DNA of 24,972 nucleotides from Circinella minor (taxonomy: Eukaryota; Mucoromycota; Mucoromycetes; Mucorales; Lichtheimiaceae), in the NCBI GenBank assembly GCA_016758965.1, contig JAEPRB010000403.1, positions 1 to 24,972 on the forward strand, read 5' to 3'. Numbering within the stretch: the first letter of the stretch is position 1; each line of letters begins with the position of its first letter. Position numbers and translations under genes: made by a program. Positions 1 to 9,521 of this stretch are shown here, one piece after another. A model generated the notes under the pieces. The model had not been told where the DNA came from. It was given only the letters and a program-made list of their open reading frames with translations, and ran no database searches.

Positions 1-87
1 ATTTTGGAAGGTTTAAACATGGACAACAACCTCAGAAACTCATATTTTATTAAGTGAATTTATTCACAATTTTAATTTTTTTTTCAG

Positions 88-366
88 GAACAGACTCAAC
101 AGAGGAAATTTCATCGTGGGTCTGAAGTCCTGCTAAATTTATCGGACCTTGGTCTCAGACCCACTGTGAGAGTTGAAAATACCCACACAGTATTTTGACA
201 AACGAATTCACTACGGATGTTTGTAATGAAGGACGCCACATCTGATAATAGCATATATAAAGAATTTGCAAAATGTAATGCAGTGTGTACATCGACTTGT
301 TCAGTACTAATGGTATCATGTACAAAAAGATCAATAGAACGAGTGATTCCGGAAAGACGATATTGA
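88..366 (+). pseudogene. Decayed coding fragment, family not recognised
   Basis: A pyrimidine-rich tract ending in a cag acceptor (about 70-87) is followed by a reading frame that stays open from 88 to 366 except for one TGA at 196-198. The part before the stop is rich in charged residues and contains EVLLNLSDLG. The part after it is Cys/Ser rich. I do not recognise the family. It could be a 3' exon of the gene whose later parts lie at 1063-3165, or an unrelated relic. A competing minus-strand frame across the same bases has no better support. Confidence 0.22.
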
Positions 367-1062
367 ACAAGTCGTAGTTGATGATCAAGTTGCTGTGTTC
401 ATGCTGAAAGTCCAAGATTATGATTGAGTGGAGGTGCGGCGTATTGTCTTCAGGTATTTCTAGGACACTCATGTAAAAAACTACAATGAGTATCTTCATC
501 CATGATACTGCGAAAAAAGTCCTGCACCATACCAGGTAGAGCCTTAACTAGTGCAGGGTAGGTGCTTGTTCCAATGGATCAACGTATCGAAAAACAAATC
601 GCACCACTTAATTTCAAGATATGTCAATTCGCGATCTTTAAAATAGTAAAAGAATTAATTGCCGCGCGGTATTTGACAAATGACTCTATCGAATGTAATC
701 AATTATGCACAACCAAGCGTAACTTTAATTTACCATGCTGATACTTGTTCTATACATATCAAGGTGGTCCTATTCACCCAGAATTGTTTGACAAAAGATG
801 GTGGTTATCAAGTACAGAAGGTAAACAATGATATTTACTATATCTTATATAAGCATAGACTTTAATATGGTATATATATATATGTATGTGTGTGTTGCTA
901 ATTATATTTGATGTATATGATCTTTATAAAAATATATAGACAACACTACAATGTCACAACATTATATACAAAACACTGAACATACGTAGTATTATGGTTG
1001 ATGATGACCTTCACATTTTGAACGAATACCAAAAAGTGAAATCCTAGATTGTTGATACATAC
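367..1062. other. No convincing gene; AT-rich stretch
   Basis: Only short open frames are present, including a 61-codon one at 680-865 with no recognisable domain. A TA-dinucleotide run lies near 870-885. This could be eroded upstream sequence of the OTU gene that begins at 1063, but nothing in it confirms that. Confidence 0.3.
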
Positions 1063-2019
1063 ATGAACTGTGAAGATAATAAGCAGCGCCAATATTTCAT
1101 CAATATACTCAATTCTGCTATTGAGTCGTTCAAACTTCCCCCAATTAAAAGGCTGACTTTACCCTGTTCAGTACAAGCTAAAGGACGTCCTTCAAAACGA
1201 GCCATTGGTTCAAGATTACCATCAGGGTATGAAATTGAAGAAAAAAACATAGCTTGGCAAATAAAAGATTCAAAGAAGATATTGAAGGAGAAAGAAGCAT
1301 CGAAAAAGAAGAAGAAAACATCATTACCAGAAATCAAGGAGGAAGATACAGCAAGTCCCAACAAAAGGTCCAGAACAGAAGAGGAATTGTAAGTTATTAT
1401 ACATTATGTTTATTATTAAATATGTTATTATATAGAGTTTTTAACTAAGATTATTTATTTAAATACCTATTTTTTGGCTTTTACACATAGGATCATTCAT
1501 GAAGATATTCTGTCAGAATGTAAGGTTAGCAAAATCAGTATCAAATTCGACGGTTGGTGTGGATTTCGTACAGTAGCATACTTTATTTATAGTGATGAAG
1601 ACAAATTTTTGGATGTAAAAGAAAAAATGTATCTGTACACCAGGAATAACAAAGAACTCTGCCTCGATTACATCTGTGGTGGATGCCAGTGGTTATATGA
1701 TGAAATATTAAAACAGATAGCATATGGTGTCGAGCCTAAGCTTCAGTTACAGAATAGCTGCCCCTTGACGTATTGGCTTGATAGAACAACGGATTGCCAA
1801 ATTGTGGCGAACACATTTTCTATACTGATAGCTACATCTTCATCTATTGCACCTGGCACCAAGCATCCTAATTATGACTCTAAACTGTTTCTTCCGTTTG
1901 ATATCCCTAAGAAGCCTATTCAGCCTGAGATAATGCATTTTGTTGACGGCAATCATTGGGAATCAATCAAAAGAAGAAAAGCTCAGAAGATGATATGGCC
2001 ACCAGTATCTGAGGAATGA
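1063..2019 (+). CDS. OTU-like cysteine peptidase domain protein, two exons (transposon-type)
   Basis: Exons 1063-1388 and 1491-2019 join across a 102-bp intron with a GTAAGT donor at 1389 and a ttacacatag acceptor ending at 1490. Reading frame is kept across the junction. Exon 1 is a basic linker with a GRPSKRAIGSRLPSG-like stretch and a lysine-rich, probably nuclear, tail. Such linkers often follow the SWIM finger of MULE/FAR1-type transposases, but no transposase core is visible upstream. Exon 2 carries the OTU signature FDGWCGFRTVAY, with the catalytic Cys codon at 1558-1560. The matching histidine block is DGNHWESIK, with the His codon at 1954-1956. OTU enzymes cleave ubiquitin-like conjugates, and OTU domains are known in transposon-encoded proteins. 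After the TGA at 2017-2019 the shifted frame reads on as NEDYLPIWIARG, suggesting a frameshift near 2005-2015 and an originally longer protein. The peptidase core itself looks intact. Confidence 0.6.
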
Positions 2020-2080
2020 GGATTACTTGCCGATTTGGATAGCTCGTGGTTGAAGTGAGCATAGTTACAAAACTTCATAG

Positions 2081-3165
2081 AAGTATATTCACCACTTGAA
2101 CCCACCAAAAACACCTCCAAAAACAAAACCAAATACAGATGTCGATCATCCAATCGCCATTAAGAAAGATACTCTTGATGATGCTTGGCTAGAAGCAGAT
2201 CTATTGAACCCATATGAAAATTACAATGGTAAATAATAATAGTCTAAAATAAAAAAAAATAAAAAACCAACAAAAAAAAGCACACAAATATAGATTTATA
2301 AAAGATAATTAATCACTAGATATGTATTGTATATAACTATAATAGATGTAATCAGGTGTCCTTTTTGCTCTATTCCTCTTGGATTACCTATACCCGCACC
2401 AATACAAAAGGTCTATAGTGAATACCAGAAAAAAAATGAAATATTCAAGCAAAGGCACTGCAATGCAATCAAAAAGAAAGTCTATAGTCACCCTAATCTT
2501 ATGCATGACAAGACGCTGGAACGCTTCGTTAGTATTGATGAACAAGTAGAGTTTTGCCGTGTACATAAGTTGGAGTTTAAATACAAGAAAGAAGCCAGGG
2601 AAAATGGATATCCTATGGATATCAATTTCTATCTTCTGCGCAAACGAGTATCCCAACACACACCAACAATGCTTCAGATCGTGCAAGGTACCTTAAAAAG
2701 TAAATTCCGAGAAGATGAAGAAACCTTTATAAATAATAATGATAAAGCATATTCAAGGTCAGTGAAAGGAAGACTAGTTTGATTTGAAAAAGCATCAGTA
2801 ATTATATTTCGCATTATATTATCTCACATTATGTAATCATCTAAATACACCATAATCATATAATAACATTATGCTATTTTTTATCTTGATAATAGAGTGG
2901 ATACTATGGACGTACGGGTGCAAGTATTATTATGCATGTGTTTTAAAAAGTGCTTATTTTTACACAAAAAATAATTGCTTCTGACACTGCACCGCTATTA
3001 CCAATGGTTTTTATCCAACAAGTACTAATCCCAGAATGTGCAGTTCGACTGATTCAGGAAGACCATAACAATATTTCATATGAAGAATCATTACAGATTC
3101 TTAATGATAGTCATGAATTTGGCTCATATGTTCATTATAAAATACAAGACGAAGTAAATGTCTAG
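2081..3165 (+). pseudogene. RTC4-like domain gene, three exons, broken by an in-frame stop
   Basis: Exons 2081-2228, 2346-2757 and 2898-3165 join in frame across two introns (GT at 2229 with AG at 2344-2345; GT at 2758 with AG at 2896-2897). Exon 2 begins with a Cys pair, CPFCSIPLGLPIP, and contains FCRVHKLE and NGYPMDINF. Exon 3 reads GYYGRTGASII and, further on, LIPECAVRLIQEDHN, then an ILNDSHEFGSYVH ending. I recognise this order of blocks as the fungal RTC4-like domain (restriction of telomere capping protein 4, C-terminal region). A TAA at 2944-2946 lies in frame in exon 3, so this copy is probably dead. The 5' end is unclear, because in-frame stops lie at 2078-2080 and further upstream. 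It follows the OTU exon in the same direction with only about 60 bp between, so both could once have been one protein. Confidence 0.55.
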
Positions 3166-3959
3166 CTACACTGATTTATTTTATCAAATTTTGATCTTTT
3201 AATTATTCTACATTGCTATTATCTCTTGCTTTTATCAAACTAAATTATCTCTTATTATTTTGTATTATCCTATTTACGTACTATCTTTACTCACTTTATT
3301 TCCTACATATAATGTTTTTTATTTCACTCTATCTTTTTATCTTATTTTAATTTATATCATCCTTTTTTATTTTATAAATCTTTCTTTATTTTATATATCT
3401 CCTATTTATAATTACATATATCCAGAGCACTACAACGCCCCGATATAATTCCTGTATATAGTTACTAGTTTAATACATCTTTGGGTTATATGCACGAACC
3501 ATTTGGATTATCTATCAGATTATTTTTTATCTATTTAAACTATATTAAATGGTATATTACATGGTTATATATAAAATTATTCTCTATAATCTATAATCTA
3601 TAATCTATTGTAGTATAGACAGTATTTATAAAGAATAATAGAGAAGACTTTATATAAAGCCATCCTCATTAATCATTATATCCAAAAAATAAAAATTCAT
3701 GCAAAAAGAAAAAAAAAACTTTGGTAGTTTTTATTTCAAAGTTAAAAAAAAAATGAAAAGGCAAAATTAATATTGGGTCAAAGTCAAAGTCAGACTACAG
3801 GCGTGACCCGTAATAAATACAAATTTATATAAAATGACCTTTATTTGATATGTTAGACAAAATAATTGATAGGGTTATAATAATAAAAATACTCACCAGT
3901 ATTACAAACTGGTCAAACTTAGAATAAGAATTGAAAATATAAAATAAAGAAAAAGGGTA
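3166..3959. other. AT-rich non-coding stretch with short repeats
   Basis: I see no coding signal. The plus strand is T-rich up to about 3420. An imperfect tandem of 'ctataat' lies at about 3583-3608, and 'gtcaaa' is repeated near 3777-3790. No structure links it to the flanking genes. Confidence 0.4.
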
Positions 3960-3964
3960 ATGAT

Positions 3965-4393
3965 TGTTGTATCTAACACATATAATTCATAAAGATAATA
4001 ATTTGTCATTTTAATTATTAAAGTATAGCGTATCTTTAATTATGCTTTGCTGACATTTCGTGTACTTCCCTATTTGGACCATGATTTGTAAGAACATAGA
4101 AGTCCATCTTCTATAATGATAACAGATAACAGCTGCATAGATATATCATATCGTCAACCGCTCAAAGTCTAATCTTAATATCATTAATCTTATATTTATA
4201 ATTCACATGGCCATGACAAATTTAAATCTTATGTATAACTATATACACATATCAATATATCCCACCAATAATAAGATTCATATAAATAGTGATAATATTT
4301 TATTTTAATAAACTTCAGTTCAATTATTGTTCTTTTGGGTCTCATTGACTTTTTAACGTCTCTTTATTTTTATTATATTTGATTGATATAACA
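3965..4393 (+). mobile_element. Solo LTR, family 1, with 5-bp target duplication
   Basis: A 429-bp repeat begins TGTTGTATC and ends GATATAACA, near-inverted termini with TG...CA ends as in LTRs. It is bounded by the 5-bp duplication atgat at 3960-3964 and 4394-4398. A highly similar copy lies in the opposite orientation at 8092-8522, and a diverged one at 5875-6271. No internal retroelement genes adjoin it, so it is a solo LTR left by LTR-LTR recombination. Orientation is arbitrary, because no coding part is attached. Confidence 0.8.
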
Positions 4394-4398
4394 ATGAT

Positions 4399-5080
4399 AT
4401 AATGATTTATAACTAAGCTACATTTATAGAGAAATAGAATTGTTTGTGTGACAGCTTATTGTTGTTCTGGTTAAAAATAAAAATAGCAATTATATTAAAT
4501 TACACTTCAGGCACAGCATGCCATAGCGATCCTAACATGCCCCCTCCATGCTGCGCCTATACTCAGACTTTTGCTGCGCCCATAGTAATTCTCAAAAAAA
4601 ATACCGTAAATCATGTTAAATCCTATAAAAATCCTATAAACTATACCTATTTGAGAATTGGGGCAAAAAAATACTGCAAAAAAATATAAATACTGTAAAA
4701 TTTTGTAAAGTCATGTAAAATGATCATATCTGGTTTACTTATAACATATTTATTTTTAAAAAAAGGCTCAACTGGCATTTGTATGTATTAGAAAAATTGT
4801 TATAATATGTAAGCATAAAAGGATATACCTACCGAAAAGAATGCCAAATTTAGAAGGATAAATAGCTATAAAAGTATATTGAGCTCCAAAAAATATATAA
4901 CAAAAAATACTATTTGAAACTTCTAATAATAATGTTCATTGAGTTATTGAACTTGCATTTATATATGATTGCTTTAATGAAGTCATGCATGGAGGACGGT
5001 TGGGTACATATTATACTATTCATGTTATAAAAGCAGAAACCACAGAATATGTAATAATACTCTTTGTATACGTTTTATAG
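4399..5080. other. AT-rich non-coding stretch
   Basis: Only scattered short open frames occur, including an 81-codon one at 4444-4689 whose composition is like its surroundings. A slightly GC-richer patch at 4510-4585 has no recognisable coding or RNA signal. Confidence 0.35.
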
Positions 5081-5640
5081 GCAATAAACGCGCAATGGAG
5101 ATGCAAGTACAGCTTAGCAAAGCTTTGAAGAAGGTGGATAGTATTGTCCAGGAACATAACAATAATAATCCTACATCGCATAAAGTATCTAATACTTACC
5201 TGGAAGCTACTTATATTTAAATATCACAGTCTAAATACTTAATATTACAATTGTTCTTTATAGCACTTATCACAAAAAATATTTTGAAAAAAGAGAGTGC
5301 CTTTCGTTGAGAGTGCAATATTTTAGGTAGTGAAGGACGACTATACCTTGTAATGCAACTTCGTGAAAGTGTAACTGGAGAGTTAGCCATGCTTAAGGTT
5401 TGTTTTAATATTACTTTTACGTCTTATTTATATGAATATATTGGACATATTTTAACATCTTTAATACTTAATAGAAAGATGTCATAAATATCACTCATTT
5501 TTTTCAGAACAAATTACAGCATTACGTTTCGCAATGAATAATATGCATAGTTATAACAACGAATTTGAGGAGCAAGGTGTAGAAACTTTGTTGAAACATA
5601 AAGTAAAAAAAGTTCACCACCTGTTTATAAAACAAAGTGA
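5081..5640 (+). pseudogene. Fragments of a spliced coiled-coil protein, family unknown
   Basis: Two short coding patches sit behind acceptor-like sites. The first follows gttttatag at 5080 and has an ATG at 5095; it encodes a heptad-like helix (VQLSKALKKVDSIVQEH) and stops at 5218-5220. The second runs over about 5331-5400, giving QLRESVTGELAMLK, and resumes after ttttttcag near 5508 as EQITALRFAMNNMHSYNN before running out near 5652. The join between the last two does not keep frame, which suggests an indel or wrong boundaries. The helical character resembles the pseudogene at 6463-7258, but I cannot show that they are related. Confidence 0.25.
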
Positions 5641-5874
5641 TATACTTTTCTAAGTGGTATCAGATAGGGAACCTGACGATGTGGCTGCACCATAAAAAAA
5701 ATGTTAAGGTTTGGCCACTTTTGACCACTTGTTGTTACTTGTGATACAATTTTTTTTGCTCTTACCATATTTATAATAATTGCAGTACAGACAGGTAGCT
5801 TAAACAACCGCACTAGGATATTAAATGACAGCAAGTATTTTTATGACACTTATAAAATGTATTTACAAGCCATG

Positions 5875-6271
5875 TGTTGTATTAATCAAAATTAATAAAA
5901 TAAAAAATGAGACAGTAATAAGTCAAAAAATTAAACTGAAGTTTACTAAAATAAAATATTATCATTATTATTATTAAATACTTATCAATAGCCAGGTATA
6001 TCAATATATGTATATGAAACAGGTATAGCCTTCCAATTTGTTCATGACTATAAATACTGACAATAAAATAAAGGTTCTAAGTCATATACCTTTTGCCGTT
6101 GACAAAAAGATATATATCAATGCAGCTGCCAATTGTTAGCAATATTTTGATCATCAAAACATATAAGAAACATACAACTCTCAGTGAAACATAATTGATG
6201 GTTTTAGCTGTATTCAAACATATAAAAAAATAAACGACTGTCTATGAAAACATTGTTGGTTGGATACAACA
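5875..6271 (-). mobile_element. Diverged solo LTR, family 1
   Basis: It starts TGTTGTATTAATC and ends GGATACAACA on the plus strand. The block around 5905-5965, with aactgaagtttactaaaataaaatat in the middle, matches the LTR at 8092-8522 in the same orientation. The rest is eroded by indels. Flanks ccatg and ccaca share only three bases, so no firm target duplication remains. This is the oldest-looking of the three family members. Confidence 0.55.
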
Positions 6272-6462
6272 CCACAAAGGTTACTCAAAATAGTTTATTA
6301 CGTTTTATACATATTATTCGAACACTAGATTCCCTCTTATTATATCAGTGTGTCAATTCTAGTACTAACATTTTTTTTCCACACTTGTGTTTATTTTTTT
6401 TTTATATCATTCCCTCAATTTTGTTTTACTAACTTTCGTTTTTCCTTTCTTCAACATCTGTC

Positions 6463-7258
6463 ATGACAATGAGTACTAATACTTCGTTCAATAATTTGTT
6501 TTCTAATGAAGACATCTTTAATCAACAGGAACAAGTTTCATTAACAAACCGCTTCGAGATTTCCGAAGATCTCAACATTCTCAAGTAAGATGTTCACAAG
6601 TTAGAGGAGAAATTTGATAAGTTCAAGGAGGATACTGAAAAAAGGTTTGAACGCATTGAAAATGCATTATTTGCTGCAACAAAACAAAGAGAGCAAATAA
6701 TTATTTTGCTTCAAAAGCTCTCAGATAAGGCATAGTTTATATGACAATGCAAAAACTTACAGCATTATATTAGCTTTCTTATTATTAACAGAATATTTTT
6801 TATTGTCATGTATAGGTCGCAGCCCCCAGCCCTCCCCCTGCTTCATCCGATGTTGCTTCACCTCTACCACATTCATTCCTGGTGCCAAAATCTAAGTCAA
6901 AGAAGGTTATTTTAGAAGCACTTACAGACATAGATGGTTCCGCTGAACAAGGTAAGCAAACCCTGATAACGCTTCAATATACAATTGAACGCGTTATCAA
7001 GGGTAAGGAAGCAGAAGTCTATGCTGATATCAAGAAGACATCTTGGTCAGCGCTGAGTACTATCCAGAAAGATCTGAAGGATTCGGTAATTAATGAGGTA
7101 GTCCAAGAAGTTAAAGAAGTGCTACCTCAATTTCCGTATGATCTGAATGGTAATAATTGGATCATTCAATTTTTGTTGCGCAAGAGATAGAACAACGTTG
7201 GAATTAGTTAGAGGCGTCACGAAGGGAATGAAAGTAACAAACGATGTAGACTTAGTTT
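6463..7258 (+). pseudogene. Spliced coiled-coil protein of unknown family, broken
   Basis: An ATG at 6463 opens an Asn/Ser-rich start, followed by a coiled coil with LEEKFDKFKEDTEKRFERIE. A TAA at 6586-6588 interrupts it. The frame ends at AAG 6727-6729, followed by a GC donor. A tatag acceptor at 6811-6815 gives an 86-bp GC-AG intron, and the frame continues from 6816 through a Pro/Ser-rich linker. A helical domain follows, with VILEALTDIDGS, ALSTIQKDLKDSVINEVV and NNWIIQFLLRKR. A TAG at 7188-7190 is followed by more in-frame coding-like sequence (RRHEGNESNKRCRL, with another TAG before it) up to a GTAAGT donor at 7259. The domain order suggests a DNA-binding or structural protein, possibly encoded by the surrounding repeat-bounded element. 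I do not recognise the family. Confidence 0.45.
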
Positions 7259-7829
7259 GTAAGTAAACACTATTCTCAGATTCAACCATAACATATGCTG
7301 TAGTAATATAAGAAATGGAGTTACTAACTTTTTTTTATCTATGGTAGTGACTCTATCTCTGACTAATGAGGTAGGTATCCTTTGTTCAGCATAGCTACAT
7401 TAATAACTAACATCAATAAACATAACATCTTATTTGATAATAAATCATAAAATATTTTATAGTACTAATTTTTATCATGTATGTTTCTTGAAAAATAGTT
7501 AGATAGTTAGATAGATATTTTGTTTTTGTCTTTACCTAGTAGTTTTTGTATGTTCCATAGTTGTCTTGGTTCAACTATTTTAATAAAATTATTCAATATT
7601 ATATATTCATTCATTCAAAAGAATAAGCCACCAATAAGCTTCTATGAGGCTTCAGTTATAACTCATCTCATTTAGCCACCGATAATAATTTGGTATAACA
7701 CAATCATTTATACATGTTTTTGGAATGAATAATACAACTTTGATTAGAACAGCGACAGTTTGTCGGGTTTGTAGTTCTAAAAAAATGGTGTTACTCTGGA
7801 TTGAACGAGCGCTTTTGTACCACACAGAG
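7259..7829. other. Non-coding; possible intron start, otherwise featureless
   Basis: A GTAAGT at 7259 may start a further intron of the preceding pseudogene. A possible acceptor tatggtag lies near 7340-7347, with only a very short exon-like patch after it. The rest is AT-rich with 'gatagttagata' repeats near 7500-7515 and no coding signal. Confidence 0.3.
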
Positions 7830-7909
7830 TTTGGCCGCATTTGGCTGCATTTGGCTGCATTTGGCTGCATTTGGCCACAAGTGAATATTGCAGCCAAATG
7901 CAGCCAAAA
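7830..7909. repeat. 10-bp tandem repeat with inverted copies
   Basis: Five head-to-tail units of tttggctgca (first and last diverged) run from 7830 to 7879. After a 10-bp spacer, two units in inverse orientation follow at 7890-7909, so the stretch can fold into a hairpin. It lies just inside the right end of the 5684-7927 candidate element, where repeated transposase-binding sites would be expected. Confidence 0.7.
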
Positions 7910-8091
7910 CTTTTTTTATAGTGCAGCATGTTCACCACATGTTGACCAAGCTCTTTCATGAGTGATATTAATGTCAAATCCTGACTCGTTTAAAAACACA
8001 CAATTCTGAAGGTAAACCATCCCTTTCTTTAGCCACTCCTTTACCCAAACAGCCCATTTCTCAATCACAGTAGTGCTATTTCTTACAGTAG

Positions 8092-8522
8092 TGTTATATC
8101 AATCAAATATAATAAAAATAAAGAGACGTTAAAAAGTCAACAAGACCCAAAAGAACAATAATTGAACTGAAGTTTATTAAAATAAAATATTATCTCTATT
8201 TATATGAATCTTATTATCAGTGGGATATATATTGATATGTGTATATAGCTATACATAAGATTTAAATTTGTCATGGCCGTGTGAATTATGAATATAAGAT
8301 TAATGATATCAATATTAGACTTTGAGCAGTTGACGATATGATATATCTACGCAGCTGTTATCTGTTATCATTATAGAAGATAGACTTCTGTGTTCTTATA
8401 AATCATGGTCCAAATAGGGAAGTACACGAAATGTCAGCAAAGCATAATTAAAGATATGCTATACTTTAATAATTAAAATGACAAATAATTATCTTTATGA
8501 ATAATATGTATTGGATACAACA
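8092..8522 (-). mobile_element. Solo LTR, family 1, opposite orientation
   Basis: The 431-bp segment TGTTATATC...GATACAACA is a nearly full-length inverted copy of 3965-4393, with a long shared core around 8120-8170. Flanks agtag and cttat do not match, so the target duplication is lost or the copy arose by rearrangement. With the 3965 copy it forms a 4.6-kb-spaced inverted pair that could recombine. Confidence 0.72.
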
Positions 8523-8685
8523 CTTATCATCAAAGATGTTACCTCTTCCATCTTCAGAATAAAAAATTATGTTAGAATCCATTTTGAGTTAATTGAGTAA
8601 AAAGCTATGATGAGAAGTTGACATGATCGATTTATTTTAAGGGGTGACCAATTGATGCTAGCTAAAAAAACATTTTATGTCCAGT
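8523..8685. other. Short spacer, nothing seen
   Basis: AT-rich sequence between two LTRs with no open frame of note. Confidence 0.3.
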
Positions 8686-8689
8686 GTAT

Positions 8690-9037
8690 TGTCATAGCCA
8701 TAAATAGTAGTGACTCTACTTTTCCTTTTTTATCCATTTGTGATACTTCTTTTGTAAACGTATTTTATTTTTATATTGCCATGTAGTTAATCCATATCAC
8801 TGTCACATCATCATAATAATTATTCGAACACGTAGTCAACCCTTAGTCACAAACATGTATATTATTATTATTAGTTTATTGTATATCTTATTAATAGTTT
8901 AGAAAATATATAAATACCCCTTCACATTTCATATAATAAAGGATCATCTTACAAGTTATATTTTATTCTTTTATTATCTTTTGTTCCATTCTATTTTTAT
9001 TGGCTATGGTACTGATCTGCCAAAAATTAATATGACA
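8690..9037 (-). mobile_element. Solo LTR, family 2, with 4-bp target duplication
   Basis: The 348-bp unit has perfect inverted tips, TGTCAT...ATGACA, and is flanked by gtat at 8686-8689 and 9038-9041. It is the inverted partner of 9058-9408. Shared blocks include the reverse complement of tatccatttgtgatacttct and of atttcatataataaa. In the LTR's own orientation it begins TGTCATATTAATTTTTGGC. Confidence 0.75.
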
Positions 9038-9057
9038 GTATTATGACACTACTGTTG

Positions 9058-9408
9058 TGTCGTAATATATTTTGGCGGATAACACCGTAGCCAATTAGAA
9101 ATAGAATAGAACAAAAGATAATAAATAAATAAAGTATAAGTTGAAAGATAATGTTTTATTATATGAAATGTGAAGGAGTATTTATATATTTTCTGAACTA
9201 CTTATAAGGTATATGATAAACTAATAATGATAATATATGTGTTTGTGACTGAGGGTTGACTACGTGTTTGAATAATTATTATGATGATGTGACAGTGATA
9301 TGGATTAACTACATGGCAATATAAAAATAAAATACATTTACAAAAGAAGTATCACAAATAGATAAAAAAGGAAGAGTAGAGTTACTGCTATTTATGGCTA
9401 CAACAACA
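9058..9408 (+). mobile_element. Solo LTR, family 2, head-to-head partner
   Basis: The 351-bp unit begins TGTCGTAATATATTTTGGC and ends TACAACAACA, flanked by gttg at 9054-9057 and 9409-9412. It matches the reverse complement of 8690-9037 over its whole length. The two therefore form a large, nearly contiguous palindrome with a 20-bp centre. Its end lies about 33 bp beyond the 3' end of the tRNA-Gly gene. Confidence 0.72.
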
Positions 9409-9413
9409 GTTGT

Positions 9414-9440
9414 TTCTTTTAACTAAAAGAGTTAAAAGAA
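9414..9440 (-). terminator. Pol III T-tract inside an 11-bp perfect palindrome
   Basis: Immediately after the tRNA 3' end on the minus strand comes TTCTTTTAACT, loop ctttt, then AGTTAAAAGAA, a perfect 11-bp inverted repeat. The first TTTT is the likely RNA polymerase III terminator, and the loop supplies a second T-run. Confidence 0.65.
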
Positions 9441-9511
9441 TGCGTCGACCGAGAATCGAACTCGGGTCATCCGCGTGGCAGGCGGATATTATACCACTAA
9501 ACCATCGACGC
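9441..9511 (-). tRNA. tRNA-Gly(GCC)
   Basis: The minus strand folds into a complete cloverleaf without an intron. The 7-bp acceptor stem GCGTCGA/TCGACGC is perfect. The anticodon stem TCCGC/GCGGA closes the loop CTGCCAC with anticodon GCC. The T stem CCGAG/CTCGG closes the loop TTCGATT, and the discriminator is A. Internal A and B boxes are present (TGGTTTAGTGG and GAGTTCGATTC). CCA is not encoded, as expected in eukaryotes. It reads GGC/GGT glycine codons. It is the anchor of the retroelement cluster: an LTR begins 11 bp upstream of its 5' end and another lies just past its 3' end. Confidence 0.95.
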
Positions 9512-9521
9512 CGCTCTTTTT

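Larger units (their letters stand above)
5684..7927. mobile_element. Candidate DNA transposon with terminal inverted repeats
   Basis: The left end GCTGCACCATAAAAAAA (from 5684) is matched in inverse orientation at the right end (to 7927), where the reverse strand reads GCTGCACTATAAAAAAAG. Both are followed inward by TTTGGC-type motifs (5709 onward; 7830-7908). Flanks are atgtg on the left and atgtt on the right, a possible 4-5 bp duplication with one mismatch. Inside lie a minus-strand LTR relic (5875-6271) and a broken spliced coiled-coil gene (6463-7258). No transposase is recognised, so this would be non-autonomous or a decayed member of an unidentified family. Alternatively the two ends are two copies of one short repeat that happen to face each other. 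Confidence 0.4.

Noticed and set aside
155..499. Minus-strand open frame of 114 codons.
   Set aside because: It has no recognisable domain, no start context, and overlaps plus-strand coding-like sequence behind a good splice acceptor.
4444..4689. 81-codon open frame with a Cys/Pro patch.
   Set aside because: Lys/Ile/Asn composition equals the AT-rich background. There is no conserved motif and no neighbouring exons.
7652..7977. Three overlapping frames with repeated CIW/AAF-like units.
   Set aside because: They come from the 10-bp tandem repeat read in different frames.
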